Shown: positions 33,891 through 45,557, counted from the first letter of the stretch. The stretch is DNA of 64,000 nt from Notamacropus eugenii (GCF_028372415.1 NC_092874.1:334198651-334262650), one strand, 5' to 3'. Numbers and translations: made by a program. The notes: generated by a model not told the origin, from the sequence alone.

Positions 33891-34960
33891 GTAATGCATA
33901 TAAAGAGCCTCCTAGTTTCTCTCCTTAAAAGAGCAGCCCCACTGCAGCTGCAGCAGGGGATGAAAGACAAGGGGTAGAGTCTCTGGAGAGGCCATGAAAG
34001 ATAGAGTGAGGGGCAAGAGGAAGAAGGGGAAAAGGAGGGAAGAGGTGGCCTTGACTTTCACACAGGAATCATGGTCATGCTTAGATAGGCTAACCACTTC
34101 TTTCCAACATTTAGCACCCCACTCCCCCTCCACATAAAACCAGCATGATGCTCAGCCAATATTCATGCAAGGCCTGTAGAAGGACCCAAACTCCCATATG
34201 GTCAATTGGAACAAAAAATGGCAACTTTGAGCATACACCATGAGATGGTCCCTATATGCCAATTCAACCCCACTACAAAAGGGAAATGGAAATTTTTAGA
34301 GGCTATAAGAGGATAGGCACTGCTTCCGTTGCTGTGAATTGCCCCAATAATTCCAGAAAGTAATATGGGATCATATTGTAGTCACATTTTGGATTCATTC
34401 TCCCAACTCATATGCAATATAAATATAGATCCTTGTGTGTAAAATAAAATGGCTAGTCTTTCTGTGGAAAGTCTAGATAGATATCTGCTGGGATCTGTCT
34501 CATCTAGTTTCCATGGAAGATTTCAATTTCTGCCTTTGTGAGGAGCAAAAAGAAGAGCAGGTGAACACTCAGTCCTTCATTAAATTCTCAAGTACCATTA
34601 ACCAAATATTGGTAGAGTAGGGATGCAATGCTCTTGTGGTTCAGGATAAAACTGCTTTCCCTACTTACTCTGAAGAGCTTCCAGCTGACTAAAAATGATG
34701 TAAGCCCCCCAGTCCCTCCAACACTCAGCAAAATGCCAAAGGGCTAGTCTTCAGGATGTAGGAATACCTAGGAAAGCATTTTAGGCTTGGATGGGAGATT
34801 ATAATAACAAAAAAATTATTAAGTTGTTCATAAGTTTTGATCTTACAATACCTTTTGGCAGACTCATTGTAACATTAATAGAATAGGAAGATCTTCCCTG
34901 GCCATTTATAGGCCTACCACATAGAGCCTGGGTCATATCCAGCTCAGACTAGGAGGAGCT
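33891..34960. other. unassigned intergenic sequence
   Basis: No repeat family or exon recognised. Confidence 0.45.

Positions 34961-35036
<76 letters not shown>
34961..35036. repeat. (GA)n microsatellite
   Basis: Nearly pure GA with one GG interruption. Confidence 0.95.
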
Positions 35037-35039
<3 letters not shown>

Positions 35040-35204
35040 GGCTTTGAGTGGATAGAGGGAGGAATTTGTCTAGGGGACCTTGTTTTTGTAGGGAAGCCTG
35101 ACAAAAAGAAGACTTAAGATGTCTACTGCTCCTTGCATTATTGATAAGTACCATGATGTCCCAAATAAATATTTTGGTTTTGCGTCTAAGGAAGAGAGAT
35201 GATT

Positions 35205-35735
35205 CTATTTTGTAAATTTACCCTGGAAATATGCATGTGTATTATAGCAGCTGCTATGGGTATTGCATTGGTGTTACACTCATCAACTGGAGAACAGGAT
35301 GAATAAGCTCTGGTGTATGAATAAGCTCTGGTGTATGAATGCAACTGAATATTATTGGTTATGGGAAATGTTGAATAGTCAATCAATAAGCGTTTATTAA
35401 GTGCCTGTTCTGTGTGATGATGGATTCAGGAAAACTAGGAAGACTTGTATGAACTAACGCAAAGTGAAGTGAACAGAACCAATATGTGATAACCATAACA
35501 ACATAAAGGAAAACACCTTTTCAGAACTCTGATCAATGCAGTGATCAATCAAAACTTTACAAGACTGATACTGAGGCATGATTTTTAGAACTTCATTTAG
35601 AAAGAGACATGGATTTATAGACATAGCCAAAGTGATTTCTTTTAATACTTATTGGTTACAAGGGATGGCATCTAGTTAGTGGAGACAGAGTGACTAATTG
35701 ATTGGTGATTTTTAAAAAATTTATATTTAATTTTC
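35205..35735 (+). mobile_element. old L1 ORF2 end and 3'UTR
   Basis: Sense L1: gcaactgaatattattggtt, gtgaagtgaacagaaccaat. Contains an 18-bp tandem duplication (35,301-35,318 and 35,319-35,336) and a short L2-like word near 35,380-35,418. Confidence 0.6.
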
Positions 35736-35764
35736 TTTTCTAAGTTATTTTAATTTCTTTTTAA

Positions 35765-36290
35765 AAATTATTTTATTTGTTTTCAGTGTTCTACAATCAC
35801 TTCCACATATCTTAGATTTTTTTCCCCTCCCTCCCCCTCCCTCTCCACTCCCTTCCTGAGGCGGCATACAATTTAATATAGGTTCTACACATACATTCCT
35901 ATTAAATACATTTTCACCTTAGTCATGTTGCATAGAAGAATTAAAATGAATGAGAGAAATCATAAAACAAAATAAAACAAAACATAATACAAAAGAAAAT
36001 GGTCTGCTTCATTCTGCGATCAAATTCCATAGTTCTTTCTCAGGATGTGGAAGGCATTTCGCCTCGAGTCCACTGGGAATTTTTTAACTCCTTGCATTGC
36101 AATGAAGTACCAAGTCTACCAGAAAAATTCCTCTCACACTGTGGTTGTTGCTGTGTACAGTGTTCTCCTGGTTCTGCTCCTTTCACTCAGCATCAGTTCA
36201 TACAAGTCTTTCCAGGCTTCTCTGAAGTCTTCCTGTTCATATTCCTTTAGCACAATAGTATTCCATTACATTCATATGTGGATGATTTTT
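35765..36290 (-). mobile_element. L1 3' end
   Basis: tttcagtgttctacaatcac, ctttctcaggatgtggaagg, ttctcctggttctgctcctt, agcacaatagtattccatta. Confidence 0.85.
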
Positions 36291-36743
36291 TTAAAAAGGA
36301 AAAAGGAACAGAGCAGTGCAACATTTTAAAAATACACAAAAGAGAGTGGAAAGTTTGGTCTAAGAGGAAATACACAAGGAAGGTGGTTTTGTTGTATTCA
36401 ATTTAATTATGTTAATTTAATAAACAATATAAATGTAAACATTTTTGTAATGTTTCATATACAGTCTTTTTTTGGTTTCCTACTACATAAAATTATTCAT
36501 ATGTGTTGTTGGTGAAGTTGATAATAAAAGGCATTTTTATAAAAGTTGTTTCCTAGTATGTTAAACCACCTTCAGTGTGAATGATCAGTTAATGCTTATT
36601 TAATTTTTTTTTTAATTTGGAACTTACACACTATATAAATGGGCATTTCCATATACATCATAATCGATAAAAAAGAGATGATTGCTCATGAAATAGAAAG
36701 TCTCCCTGATGTATAGCTTGCTTTTCTTTTAAAATATACCTTT
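36291..36743. other. unassigned sequence, then unnamed repeat copy 2
   Basis: 36,605-36,743 pairs with 33,733-33,890. The last 13 bases, aaaatataccttt at 36,731-36,743, are the left TSD of the next element. Confidence 0.45.
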
Positions 36744-39700
36744 AGAGGATTCTAGGAAGATGGTGGAGTGGGTCAGAAAATTCCAAGCTCGCAAGATTTT
36801 CCCCCACAAGACATGAAATAGTACCTCAGGTGAATACTAAGCAGTAAAAATAAAGAAGAGCAGGGGCAGAACAGGGGTCCTCCTGGGACAATCAGAGATC
36901 TGAAGAAAAGTTCCAGGAGGAAGTGTGATCCATGTGAAGAATAAATACCTTCAGGTTAGGTCCTAGGTTCTGCTTAAACAACAAGCAGCAAACCCTGGAG
37001 TTAGCAGGGTTGGGAGGCTGCCTCTTTTACCCTTGGGACAATGAGGAGTACTGGGTGTATGAGTGGGAGAAGATTAAAGGAACCTCTGCTGACAAGGTCC
37101 CAGCTGTGCTGCAGAGATTGGCTTGGGCAAGAAAGAACCAGCACACCTCTGATGAGTGCAGAAGCAGTGGGGTAGGGACACCACTGGCTGCAGGCACTTA
37201 CAGTAGGCTGGAGGTCTTGGCTGCAGGTCCAAGCCAGAGGGGAACTGTCAGAGGATCTGAGGCCAGAGGCACCATCTCACACACCCCAGGACTAGAGGTG
37301 ATCATAAAAACTGAGTTACTACAAATAAAAAAAAATGCATAAGCAAAAGAGAAAAAATTCAACCATAGAGAGTTACTATGGGAATAGAAAAGCTCAGGGC
37401 TCATCTTCAGAGAATATTGAAGCAAAGAAATCCTCTTCTACCCCTAAAGAGTAGCACCAAATGGTTACCTGCTCAAAAAGAATTCACAGAAGAATTCTTA
37501 AAAGACAAATCAAATGAGAGAGATTGAGAAAAAACAACAAAGAAAGAACAATTCAAGGAAAATGAGAAGATTATGAAAAATCAACTAATTAGGAAATTAG
37601 AATCTTTCTTGGTTTCTCATAAAGTCATTAGCCTCCATCTGTTCCATTCTAATTTTGAACGAACTATTTTCTTCAGTGAGCTTTTGAATCTCCTTTTCCA
37701 TTTGGCTAATTCTGCTTTTGAAAGCATTCTTCTCCTCATTGGCTTTTTGAACCTCATTTGCCAATTGAGTTAGCCTGTTGTTCAAGGTGTTATTTTCTTC
37801 AGCATTTTTTTGGGTCTCCTTTAGCAGGGTGCTGACCTGCTGTTCATGCTTTGACTGCATATCTCTCATTTCTCTTCCCAGCTTTTCCTCCACCTCTCTA
37901 AGTTGATTTTCAAAATCCTTTTTGAGCTCTTCCATGGCCTGAGCCCACAGAATATTTAGTCTGGATGTTTGGGATACAGAGGCCTTGACTTCTATATCTT
38001 TGCCTGATGGTAAGCACTGTTCTTCCTCATCAGAAGGAAAGGGAGGAGATGCCTGTTCACCAAGGAAGTAACCTTCTATATTCTTATTTCTTTTCCCTTT
38101 TCTGGGCATTTTCCCAGCCAGTGACTTGACCTCTGAATATTCTCCTCACACCCACCTCACCTCCTGATCCTCCCAGCCAGAGCTTGGGGTCTGAGATTCA
38201 AATGCTGCTTCCCAGCCTTATGGCTTCCGCAGGGGCGGGGTTGCTATTCAGAGTGAGATTAAGTTCAGGTACTCAGGTCAGGGCAGGGCCGCCTCTCGGG
38301 CTCAGTTCCCTCAGGGGGTTTATGCAGAGACCTTCAACAATGGACCCAGGCTCCTGCCTGCTTGTGGAGCCCTGGTCTGCCGCTGCATCAGCTACTGCCT
38401 CCCGAGGGGGCCTGAGTTATGGGGGCACCCCACTCCCCTCTCGACCTGCCAAGAAGACCCTCTCACTGACCCCCGTCACCTGTGGGTGGAGGGACCCGCG
38501 CGGCCGCTGGAGATCCCGTCCCTGAAACCCGCTCAGATCTGCTCCTCTCCGTGCCGCGGCAGGCCTGGGTTAGGCTCCGCGTCCACAGCCCGATGGACCT
38601 TTTGAGAGAGGTTTGTAGGTCCCTCTGGAACAGAAATCTCCTTTGCTCCACTGTGCTGTGGCCTCTACTACTCCAGAATTCGCCGTGAGTTCCTTTTAAC
38701 CGATGTTCTATGGGTTGTGGGTTCGGAGCTATGTGTATATGCGTCTTTCTACCCCACCATCTTGTCTCCGGCCCCCCCAGGAAATTAGAATCTTAAGGAA
38801 GAAAATGACTTGTTGAAAATCAGAATTGGGCAAGGGGAAGCCAGAAAAACTATAAGAGATCAAGAAATAATAAAACAAAATATAAAGAATGAAAAATAAA
38901 AGAGAATATGAAACATGTCATAAAAAAAACAACTGATCTAGAGAACAGATCAAGAAGAGAAAACAAGAATAATTGGACTACCTGAAAGCTATGATCCAAT
39001 AAAGAATCTTGATACAACATAAGAAATAATTAAAGAAAATTGTCCTGAAACATTAGAACAAGAGAAGAAAGTAGAAAAATCCACTGATCACCAACTGCAA
39101 GAGATCCTAGAAGGAAAAGCCATAGGAATATTATAGTCAAATTCTGAAACCCCCAGCTCAAGGATAAAACATCACGAGCAATAAGGAAAAACCAATTTAA
39201 ACATGGCAGTGCCACAATTAGAATCACACAAGACCTAGCAGTGGTGATACTAATAAATAGACTGCAGGTCTTGGAACACTATATAATGAAGAGCAAATGA
39301 ACTGGAGTTCCAGCTGGAAATTTAATAGCCAGTAAAACTAAGGATAATACTGAATGAAAAAAAAAGGATATTAAATGAATTTTCAGACTTCAGAAATGTT
39401 AAAAACAAAAAACAAAAAAAACCCAACTTGAACTTAATAGACGATTTTGCATACAAGAGCCAAGAAAAATATAAGGTACATACCAAAAATTACAAGGGAC
39501 TCAATAAAGATGGACTGTTTACCTTTTACGTGTACAAAATGTATGCCTCAAATTGTCATTAGTAATTGGGTACTTTGTAAGAAAGGCTGGGGTAGATCTG
39601 AGCATGATATAATTTTAAAAAGCAAAATCATTTAGAAACAGCTAAAAAGAATAATTATTTTATACACATGATGTGAGAGAAGAAGAATCAACATAGAGGA

Positions 39701-40239
39701 ATTAGATGGGGAGGAGGTTGTTAATTCTGGAAACCTGCTTTGATTGGGAATGGGTTCAAGAGGGAACAATACATATATATCTAGAAGAGTATAAAAGTCT
39801 TCTAAATTCAGAGAGAAATAAAACTCTAAGGGAATAGGGAAGGGAAAGAGGATAAGGCAGGGATCTCTAGAGGGAAGGGTGAGGGAATAGATTAAGGGAA
39901 TACAAGGGTGTTTAGATTAATGGGAACGGGAGGACAAGGGAGGGATTCTTGGAAGGGGGCTAGGTTAAGTAACAGGAGACCAAGGTAGAGAATAGAAGTA
40001 AAGAAGAAGTAAATAGGAGTTAGGAGGGATAGGAAATAAGATATAGACACAAATGAAAAACAAAGATCAGAAGTAAAATTTGTTAGGGAAAGTATATATC
40101 TATATATGTATATATAAGTATATGTGTATCTATATATCTATATATAAATATATCCACACTTAATTGTAGCCTTGGCGGGAGTTGGGGTGGGGGCAGGGAG
40201 GAAGTGGTGTATAAAATAGAAAAAAATAAAAATAATAAA
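36744..40239 (+). mobile_element. full-length HAL1-type half-L1 (old), with nested insertion
   Basis: Begins with an L1-like 5' end (aggattctaggaagatggtg), continues through a decayed ORF1 with recognisable coiled-coil and RRM-region traces (gaataattggactacctgaa near 38,965), then about 800 bp of 3'UTR and an A-rich end at 40,221-40,239. No ORF2. Flanked by aaaatataccttt at 36,731-36,743 and 40,240-40,252. Without the insertion and its second TSD copy it is about 2.3 kb, which suits HAL1. It is clearly older than the copy at 11,926-13,465 because ORF1 is heavily eroded. Confidence 0.8.
37607..38778 (-). mobile_element. L1 5' end insertion lacking its 3' part
   Basis: Reading on the - strand from 38,778: a G-rich start and gagacaagatgg motif, a GC-rich 5'UTR of about 670 bp, then ORF1 from its Met at 38,109 (MPRKGKRNKNIEGYFLGEQA) into the coiled coil (heptad-rich, to about residue 167). 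The element then stops at 37,607 without ORF1 C-terminus, ORF2 or poly(A). Both ends carry the same 16-bp TSD, aggaaattagaatctt, at 37,591-37,606 and 38,779-38,794. Open ORF1 start and perfect TSD make it young. It is a transposon fragment, not a host coiled-coil gene. Confidence 0.88.
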
Positions 40240-40252
40240 AAAATATACCTTT

Positions 40253-40875
40253 TAAAAAAATCCATGCAACATCAGAGTGTCTAACACATTCCTCAATCTG
40301 CCTTGGGTCTGAATGTCATGAAGATGAAAGAATCATGAACAGGAACATAGCTTTGATGTAAAGTCCCCACAACAGTACTAACAATTCTTCCCTGACCACA
40401 GAAATGCCACTTGTGGTCTCCATGTAAGAGAAACAAATTGTTTAAAGACATACAATCATAATCTATTCATAGTCATTAATGGTGTAAATTCTACCTTAAT
40501 ACTTTGGAAGTTCAAAACTTGGATATTGACAGACATTTTAATGGAAGATGGGGAAAATCCTTAGTCCTTAATAATGCAGACTTCAAAAATTGTGAAAAAT
40601 TATTAACTTTCTGACATTTGTAGCTCAATGTACTCCCCTGTACAATAACAAATTTATGGAGAAAAAAACGGCATTTTAAAACTTTTGACATTCAGGGTAA
40701 ATAGAAATATCCAGAAACAAACGTGTCATGGCTATTTCAGCTTTTCCAAAGCAAATGGCTGCACTTACAGTATTTGACACCTGCATGCAAGGTAATGAAG
40801 TCAAAACCTTATTCCTAATTATATTATTTTTTTTAGAATATAATATATTGCATTCATAAGGACTTAATACAATTT
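40253..40875. other. unassigned sequence
   Basis: Nothing recognised. Confidence 0.45.
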
Positions 40876-41390
40876 CAGTGTTCTCCTGGTTCTGTTCACT
40901 TCACTTTGCATCAGTCCATGTAAGACTTTCTAGGTTTTTCTGAAATCATCCTGCCTGTCATTTCTTATAGCACAAAGCTATTCCATTACAATCATATACC
41001 AGGGTTTGCTTAGCCATTCCCCAATTGCTGGGTATCCTTTTGGTTTCCAATTCTTAGCCACAACAAAAAGAGCTGGTATAAATATTTTTTTTGTACAAAT
41101 AGGTACTTTTCCATTTTTTTGGATGTCTTTGGGATATAGACTTGGCAGCAGTATTGCTGGGTCAAAGGGTATGCACATTTTTGTAGCCCTTTGAGCATAG
41201 TTCCAAATTGCTCTCCAGAATGGTTGGATCAGTTCACAACTCCACTCCAGGGCATTAGTGTCCCAGTTTTCCCACATCCCCCCCAAAATCCAACATTTTG
41301 TTGATGTGAGGTTGAGGTGTGAGGTGGTATAGAGTTGTTTTAACTTGCATTTCTCTGATTAATAGTGTTTCAGAGCATTTTCTGAAACCC
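40876..41390 (-). mobile_element. L1 ORF2 C-terminal fragment
   Basis: The - strand frame 41,286-40,978 encodes the ORF2p C-terminus: CELIQPFWRAIWNY, PFDPAILLPSLYPKD, ALFVVAKNWKPKGYP. Truncated at both sides. Confidence 0.9.
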
Positions 41391-41934
41391 ATTTTTGCTT
41401 GTAAGTTATAAGGCATGTATCACTGGATTAGTGTATCTCACATTGTATTCTGAATTAAATGAAAGATAATTGTGGTATTTAGAATCCTAGAGAATTTGGG
41501 AGATGGTAGGAACCTCAGATTCATTTGTTTATTCACTGTTTATTAAGTGTTTACTATTTGTACAGAAGGTGTTAAAAGTTTTGTTACAGCCCTACAAGGT
41601 GCAAAGAAAGAGTGTAAAGGAAGTGTTAAAGTTTTCCTAAAACTGCCTTACAAAGTATGAGCATTTATGTAAGGCATGGGGAGTGGGAATGCAGAGGAAA
41701 CACTTGGCCTGGCATAGGGGCACAGAGTTATGAGCCAGCATTGGCAATGCCAAGACAGAGGCAACACTTGGGCTTGGAGAACAGGGGAAAAGTGCTTAGT
41801 CCTTAGCATGGGGGTGGGGAATGATTGAGAAACACTTGATCTGATATAGTCCAAGAGTCAGGCCCCACCAGGGCAGAGCCAAGTATAGGGGGCCAGTGGT
41901 AATGCTTAGACCCTAGCCCCATCCCAGGGCATGG
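41391..41934. other. unassigned sequence with a short L2-like word
   Basis: Only ttattaagtgtttactattt near 41,540 looks L2-like. Confidence 0.4.
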
Positions 41935-42440
41935 GGGTACTGGGCTTGGAGCCAGGAAGATCTAAATTAGAAACCTGTCTCCAGATACTTACTAGCAGCA
42001 TGTCCTGGGCAAGTTATTAGGATGCCTGCCTCCGTGTTCTCATCTATAAAATGGGGATAGTTTAACTACAAAGGACCTGTGGAGGAAGGTGCTGTCTGCA
42101 TCCAGAGAAAGAATTGATAAATAGAAGTATGGATAGTACGCATTTACACATATATACATATTTGTGTCCAATGGTAGGGAGAAAAAAGAAAGTTACATAA
42201 TAACTTTAATATGCACTTTAAAGGAAAAGCAAGTTGTGCATAATAGATTTGCAGTTTCATGTGCAATGCTTTTTTTTTTTTTGCTACTATTCGACTTTGT
42301 TAAAGAAATGCTTATTTTATTTCTTAAGTTCAGAATAAAAAATAAAATAAAATGGAGACAGTAACAGCACTTACCTCCAGAGTTGTTGTAAGGATAAAAT
42401 GAAGTATCTGTAAAATGCTTAATCTTAAAAATGTCATACA
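41935..42440 (+). repeat. MIR/THER1 SINE split by an L1 tail
   Basis: Left part to 42,061 (cttggagccaggaagatcta, tcatctataaaatgggg); right part from 42,349 (cagcacttacctccagagtt). TSD-like words aaaatggggatagt and aaaatggagacagt mark the insertion. Confidence 0.8.
42062..42348 (+). mobile_element. L1 3'UTR tail, 5' truncated
   Basis: ctgtctgcatccagagaaag, tttgcagtttcatgtgcaat, ttcagaataaaaaataaaat in sense, ending in an A-rich tail. 287 bp. Confidence 0.75.
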
Positions 42441-42594
42441 AATGCTGCTTGTTAATACTATGTTGATTAGAGTAAGGTCATAGAGCTGTTATATCACAGA
42501 GGAAACAGTAGCTCCTTTTGACTGAGAGTTCTGGAGAATGATATGGAACGAAACAGAGGTAGAGAGGAGACAGGCGGTGGAGAATTTTATATGC

Positions 42595-42775
42595 AAGGTG
42601 AAGGCAACATGGTTCAGGGAAAAGAGTCCTACATCTGCTGTCAGACAGACACCTGGGGGTTCGGCTTGGGTCTTCTCTGTACTACTTATGTGACCTGGGC
42701 CTCAGTTTCTGTATCTGCAAAATGAGGGAACTAGATCAGAAGGTTTCTCTAAAGTCCCTGCTAGTTTAAAAATTA
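42595..42775 (+). repeat. MIR3-like SINE
   Basis: caacatggttcagggaaaag, ttatgtgacctgggcctcag, ctgcaaaatgagggaactag. Confidence 0.75.
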
Positions 42776-42844
42776 TTTTATACTTTATCCTAAAAGCAAC
42801 AGGGAACTATGTCATTCATTTTCCCTTACCCCAGTAGAACCTGT

Positions 42845-42958
42845 ATGTATGCATTTACGCATACATATATGTGTGCCTGTATGCCTCAAGAAAAGGATTT
42901 TGTATTCCTCAGTTTTGTATCCCCAGTGTCTAACATAGTTCCTTACACATAGTAAATA
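42845..42958 (+). repeat. L2 3' tail
   Basis: tttgtatccccagtgtctaa and cttacacatagtaaatag. Confidence 0.6.
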
Positions 42959-42959
42959 G

Positions 42960-43212
42960 TTTTTGTTCGGTCGAGTCCGACTCTTAGTGACCCCATGGAC
43001 CATAGCACACAAACACTATCCATGGGGTTTTCCTGGCAGGGATACCAGAATGGTTTGTCATTTTCTTGTCTAGCTCATTTTACAGATGAGGAAACTGAGG
43101 CAAGCAGGGTTAAGTGATACAGCCAGGGTCACACAGCTAGGAAGTGTCTGAGGCCAAATTTGAATTCAGGTTTTTCTGAGTCTAGGTCCAGCGCACCGAG
43201 CCATTTAAATGT
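42960..43212 (-). repeat. MAR1-type SINE with extended RTE tail
   Basis: ggtcgagtccgactcttagt, ccatggaccatagcacacaa, then tacagatgaggaaactgagg and gaggccaaatttgaattcag. The tail still translates on the - strand as VHGVTKSRTR, matching the RTE C-terminus at 4341. Confidence 0.9.
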
Positions 43213-43259
43213 CTGTAGTAAATAGCAGACTTAAATAAATGTTGGTGGAAGTCAATTGT

Positions 43260-43665
43260 TTCCTGCCCCTGCCTCTGTCCTTTCCAGTCTTCTTCTACCT
43301 TATACTCTCTGTACTCTGAGATCCAGTGACACTAGCTTCCTTGCCGTTCTTTGAAAAAGACAATCCATCTCCAGACTCCAGGTATTTTTCCTGCTTGTCC
43401 CCATGCTTGGAGCATTGTCCCTCCTTATCTCTCTATCTTGACCTCCCTATCTTTTTTCAGCTTCCACTTAAAATTTCATCTTCTAGGTTCTCCTTAATTC
43501 TAATGCCTTCTATTGATCATGTTCAATTTATCCTGTATATAGTTAGTTTGTACGTAGTTGTTTGTGACTGGAATCTCCATGAGGCAGAAAACCGTCTTTT
43601 GTTATTCTTTGTATTCTCAGAACTTAATGCTATGCTTAAGTGGTAGGTGCTTAAGATTGACTGAA
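43260..43665 (+). mobile_element. L2 3' end
   Basis: gcttggagcattgtccctcc, cttccacttaaaatttcatc, atctccatgaggcagaaaac, agtggtaggtgcttaagatt. Confidence 0.8.
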
Positions 43666-44074
43666 ATGTTTCCTGGAGGTAGGTTTGGAATCTAGTTTTG
43701 AAGGCTTAAATTGACAGTGAGGGGAAAAGAAGAGCAAATGTGCAGAAAGGTAGTATGGGAAAGAGGGATGGAGGGGGTAGGTAGGTGTGAATTTCAGGCT
43801 CACCAGCCTAAGGGAGAGAAATTTTGTCTCCCAATCCCATCTCCATTTCTACCTTCCCCCCCTCCCCCCCAGCATTTAGGAACCCTAAGGTCAATGATCT
43901 TTAGTCCCATTCCCTGGAGAACCTTGGTCCTCCCAAAAGAAAGTCAATCCTTCCAAAAGGATAGACCTCAGGCAAGGTGAGGTATGAGATTTTGACAAAT
44001 GCCTCAGGGAAGGCTAGAGTGAGACCTAATCAATCCCAGTGGTATACTACTGAGAGCCTGTTGTTAAACTTACA
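43666..44074. other. unassigned sequence
   Basis: Nothing recognised. Confidence 0.45.
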
Positions 44075-44200
44075 CTTTGGTAATCAGCAAAAGCTATAAA
44101 TTAGATTTTAATTTATTGTTTTGTTGATTATCTAGACCTATGAAGGTGATGAACAGATTAAACTTAAAAGTGAGTATATAATGTACTTTTTTTGAGAGTT
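44075..44200 (+). repeat. unnamed interspersed repeat, copy B
   Basis: ctataaattagattttaatt and tgttttgttgattatctaga match copy A, without the hAT insertion; then acagattaaacttaaaagtg. Confidence 0.6.
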
Positions 44201-44229
44201 TGTCTTTAAATACGTATCAGCACCCCCCG

Positions 44230-45233
44230 CTCCCCTCCCACCCCCCCACCCCATGAAGCCAAATCTGACAGCTCCTTATCAGTTTCCTTGGCTGGATCCT
44301 CTAACCACAGCAGGCCCTCAGGGTTCCATCCTGGACCCTCTTTTTCTCTCCCTCCATACTACTTTACCTGGTGATTTCATTAGATCCCAAGGACTTAATC
44401 TCTATCCTGATGATTCTGAAATCTACTTACCCTACCCCAACCTCTTTCCTGACCTCCAATTCTTTCTGACATTTTGAACTGGATGTCCAGCAGACATCTT
44501 ATACTCAATATGTCCAAAACAGAACTCATTATCTTTCCCCCTAAACCCTTCCTATTATTGTAGAGGACAGTACCATCCTGCCAGCCCCTCAGGCTGGAAA
44601 CCCTAGGAGTCGTCCTGGTTTCCTCATTATCTCTCAGCTCCTCATACCCAAAGCATGTCGATTTCACCTTTGCAACATCTCTTCTCTCCTCTGATACTGT
44701 TACCACTCTGGTATAGGACCTCATTATACCTTATTATATGCAGTATATGCAAAATCCTGCTGGTGGGTCGGCCAGCCTCAAGTCCATTCTCCATTCAGCA
44801 TTCAAAGGCCTTCATAACCTACCCCCTTCCTATTTTTCCAGTCTTCTTACACCTTGCTTTCCAACACATACTTTTCAATCCAGTGACCCTGGCCTCTTGA
44901 CTATTCCCCTAGTCTCCTTTTCTTGGCTCCAGGCTGTCTCCCACACCAGGGATGCTCTCTCTCTCTCTCTCCTCTGTTCCCAGAACCCTTTAAATCCCAA
45001 CTAAAGTCCCACCGTCTACAGGAAGCCTTCCCCCACCCCTCAATTCCAGCGTCTGCTTTCTGTCATTTCCTATTTATCCTGTGTCTATCTTGCTTTGCAT
45101 TTGTATGTTTTCTCCCCCACTAGATGGTAAACTCCTCCAGGGCAGGGGCAGTCTTTTGTCTCTTTTTTGTATTCCGGGCACACAGCACGCAGTCTGGCAT
45201 ATAGTGCGCGCTTAATAATGGTTGATTGACTGG
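44230..45233 (+). mobile_element. L2 LINE 3' 1 kb
   Basis: Sense L2: gttccatcctggaccctctt, actcaatatgtccaaaacag, ctacaggaagccttccccca, cctccagggcaggggcagtc, gcgcgcttaataatggttg. It ends immediately before the MED9 CpG island. Confidence 0.85.
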
Positions 45234-45239
45234 TGAGAA

Positions 45240-45557
45240 GGGAAGAGCTTTCGCTAACAGGCTTACGCCGTTGCTTAGCAACAGCCAATTCCATTCCCCC
45301 GCCCCGCCCCGCCTGGTCCCGCCTCGCTCCGCCTCGCCTTCATCTCGCTTCGCCCCTCCTCAGCCCCGCCACACACTCCTGACATGCGCACTAAGAAGCG
45401 CAGGAGGGGGCGGGGCGGCGGACTGCTCGGTGGCTCGCGGCCTCTCCCGTACCCAGCTCGCCCCGGTGCGGCGCGCCCAGTGACGTCTAAAGGAAGCGAC
45501 TCCCGCCCAGGCCCCGGCGATAATCGACCGAGCGCCGGGTCCGCCGGCCCACCGGCC
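45240..45557 (+). promoter_or_regulatory. MED9: MED9 CpG-island promoter and 5'UTR
   Basis: GC and CpG content jump at about 45,240. The palindrome gttgcttagcaac (45,270-45,282) looks like an RFX X-box. A CCAAT box follows at 45,285-45,289, then repeated ccccgcccc/cgcctc boxes (SP/KLF type) to about 45,345, a gacatgcgcac word (NRF1-like) near 45,381, and tgacgtct, a CRE-like site, at 45,481-45,488. No TATA box. The start of transcription cannot be read from sequence. Confidence 0.75.

Noticed and set aside
37597-38109. A 170-codon coiled-coil protein on the - strand
   Set aside because: It is the N-terminal part of L1 ORF1p inside a TSD-bounded L1 insertion; its last residues run into the TSD.
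1-45230. Search for NT5M exons, the next gene upstream of MED9 in human
   Set aside because: No matching frame or conserved exon seen; the gene probably lies outside the window.
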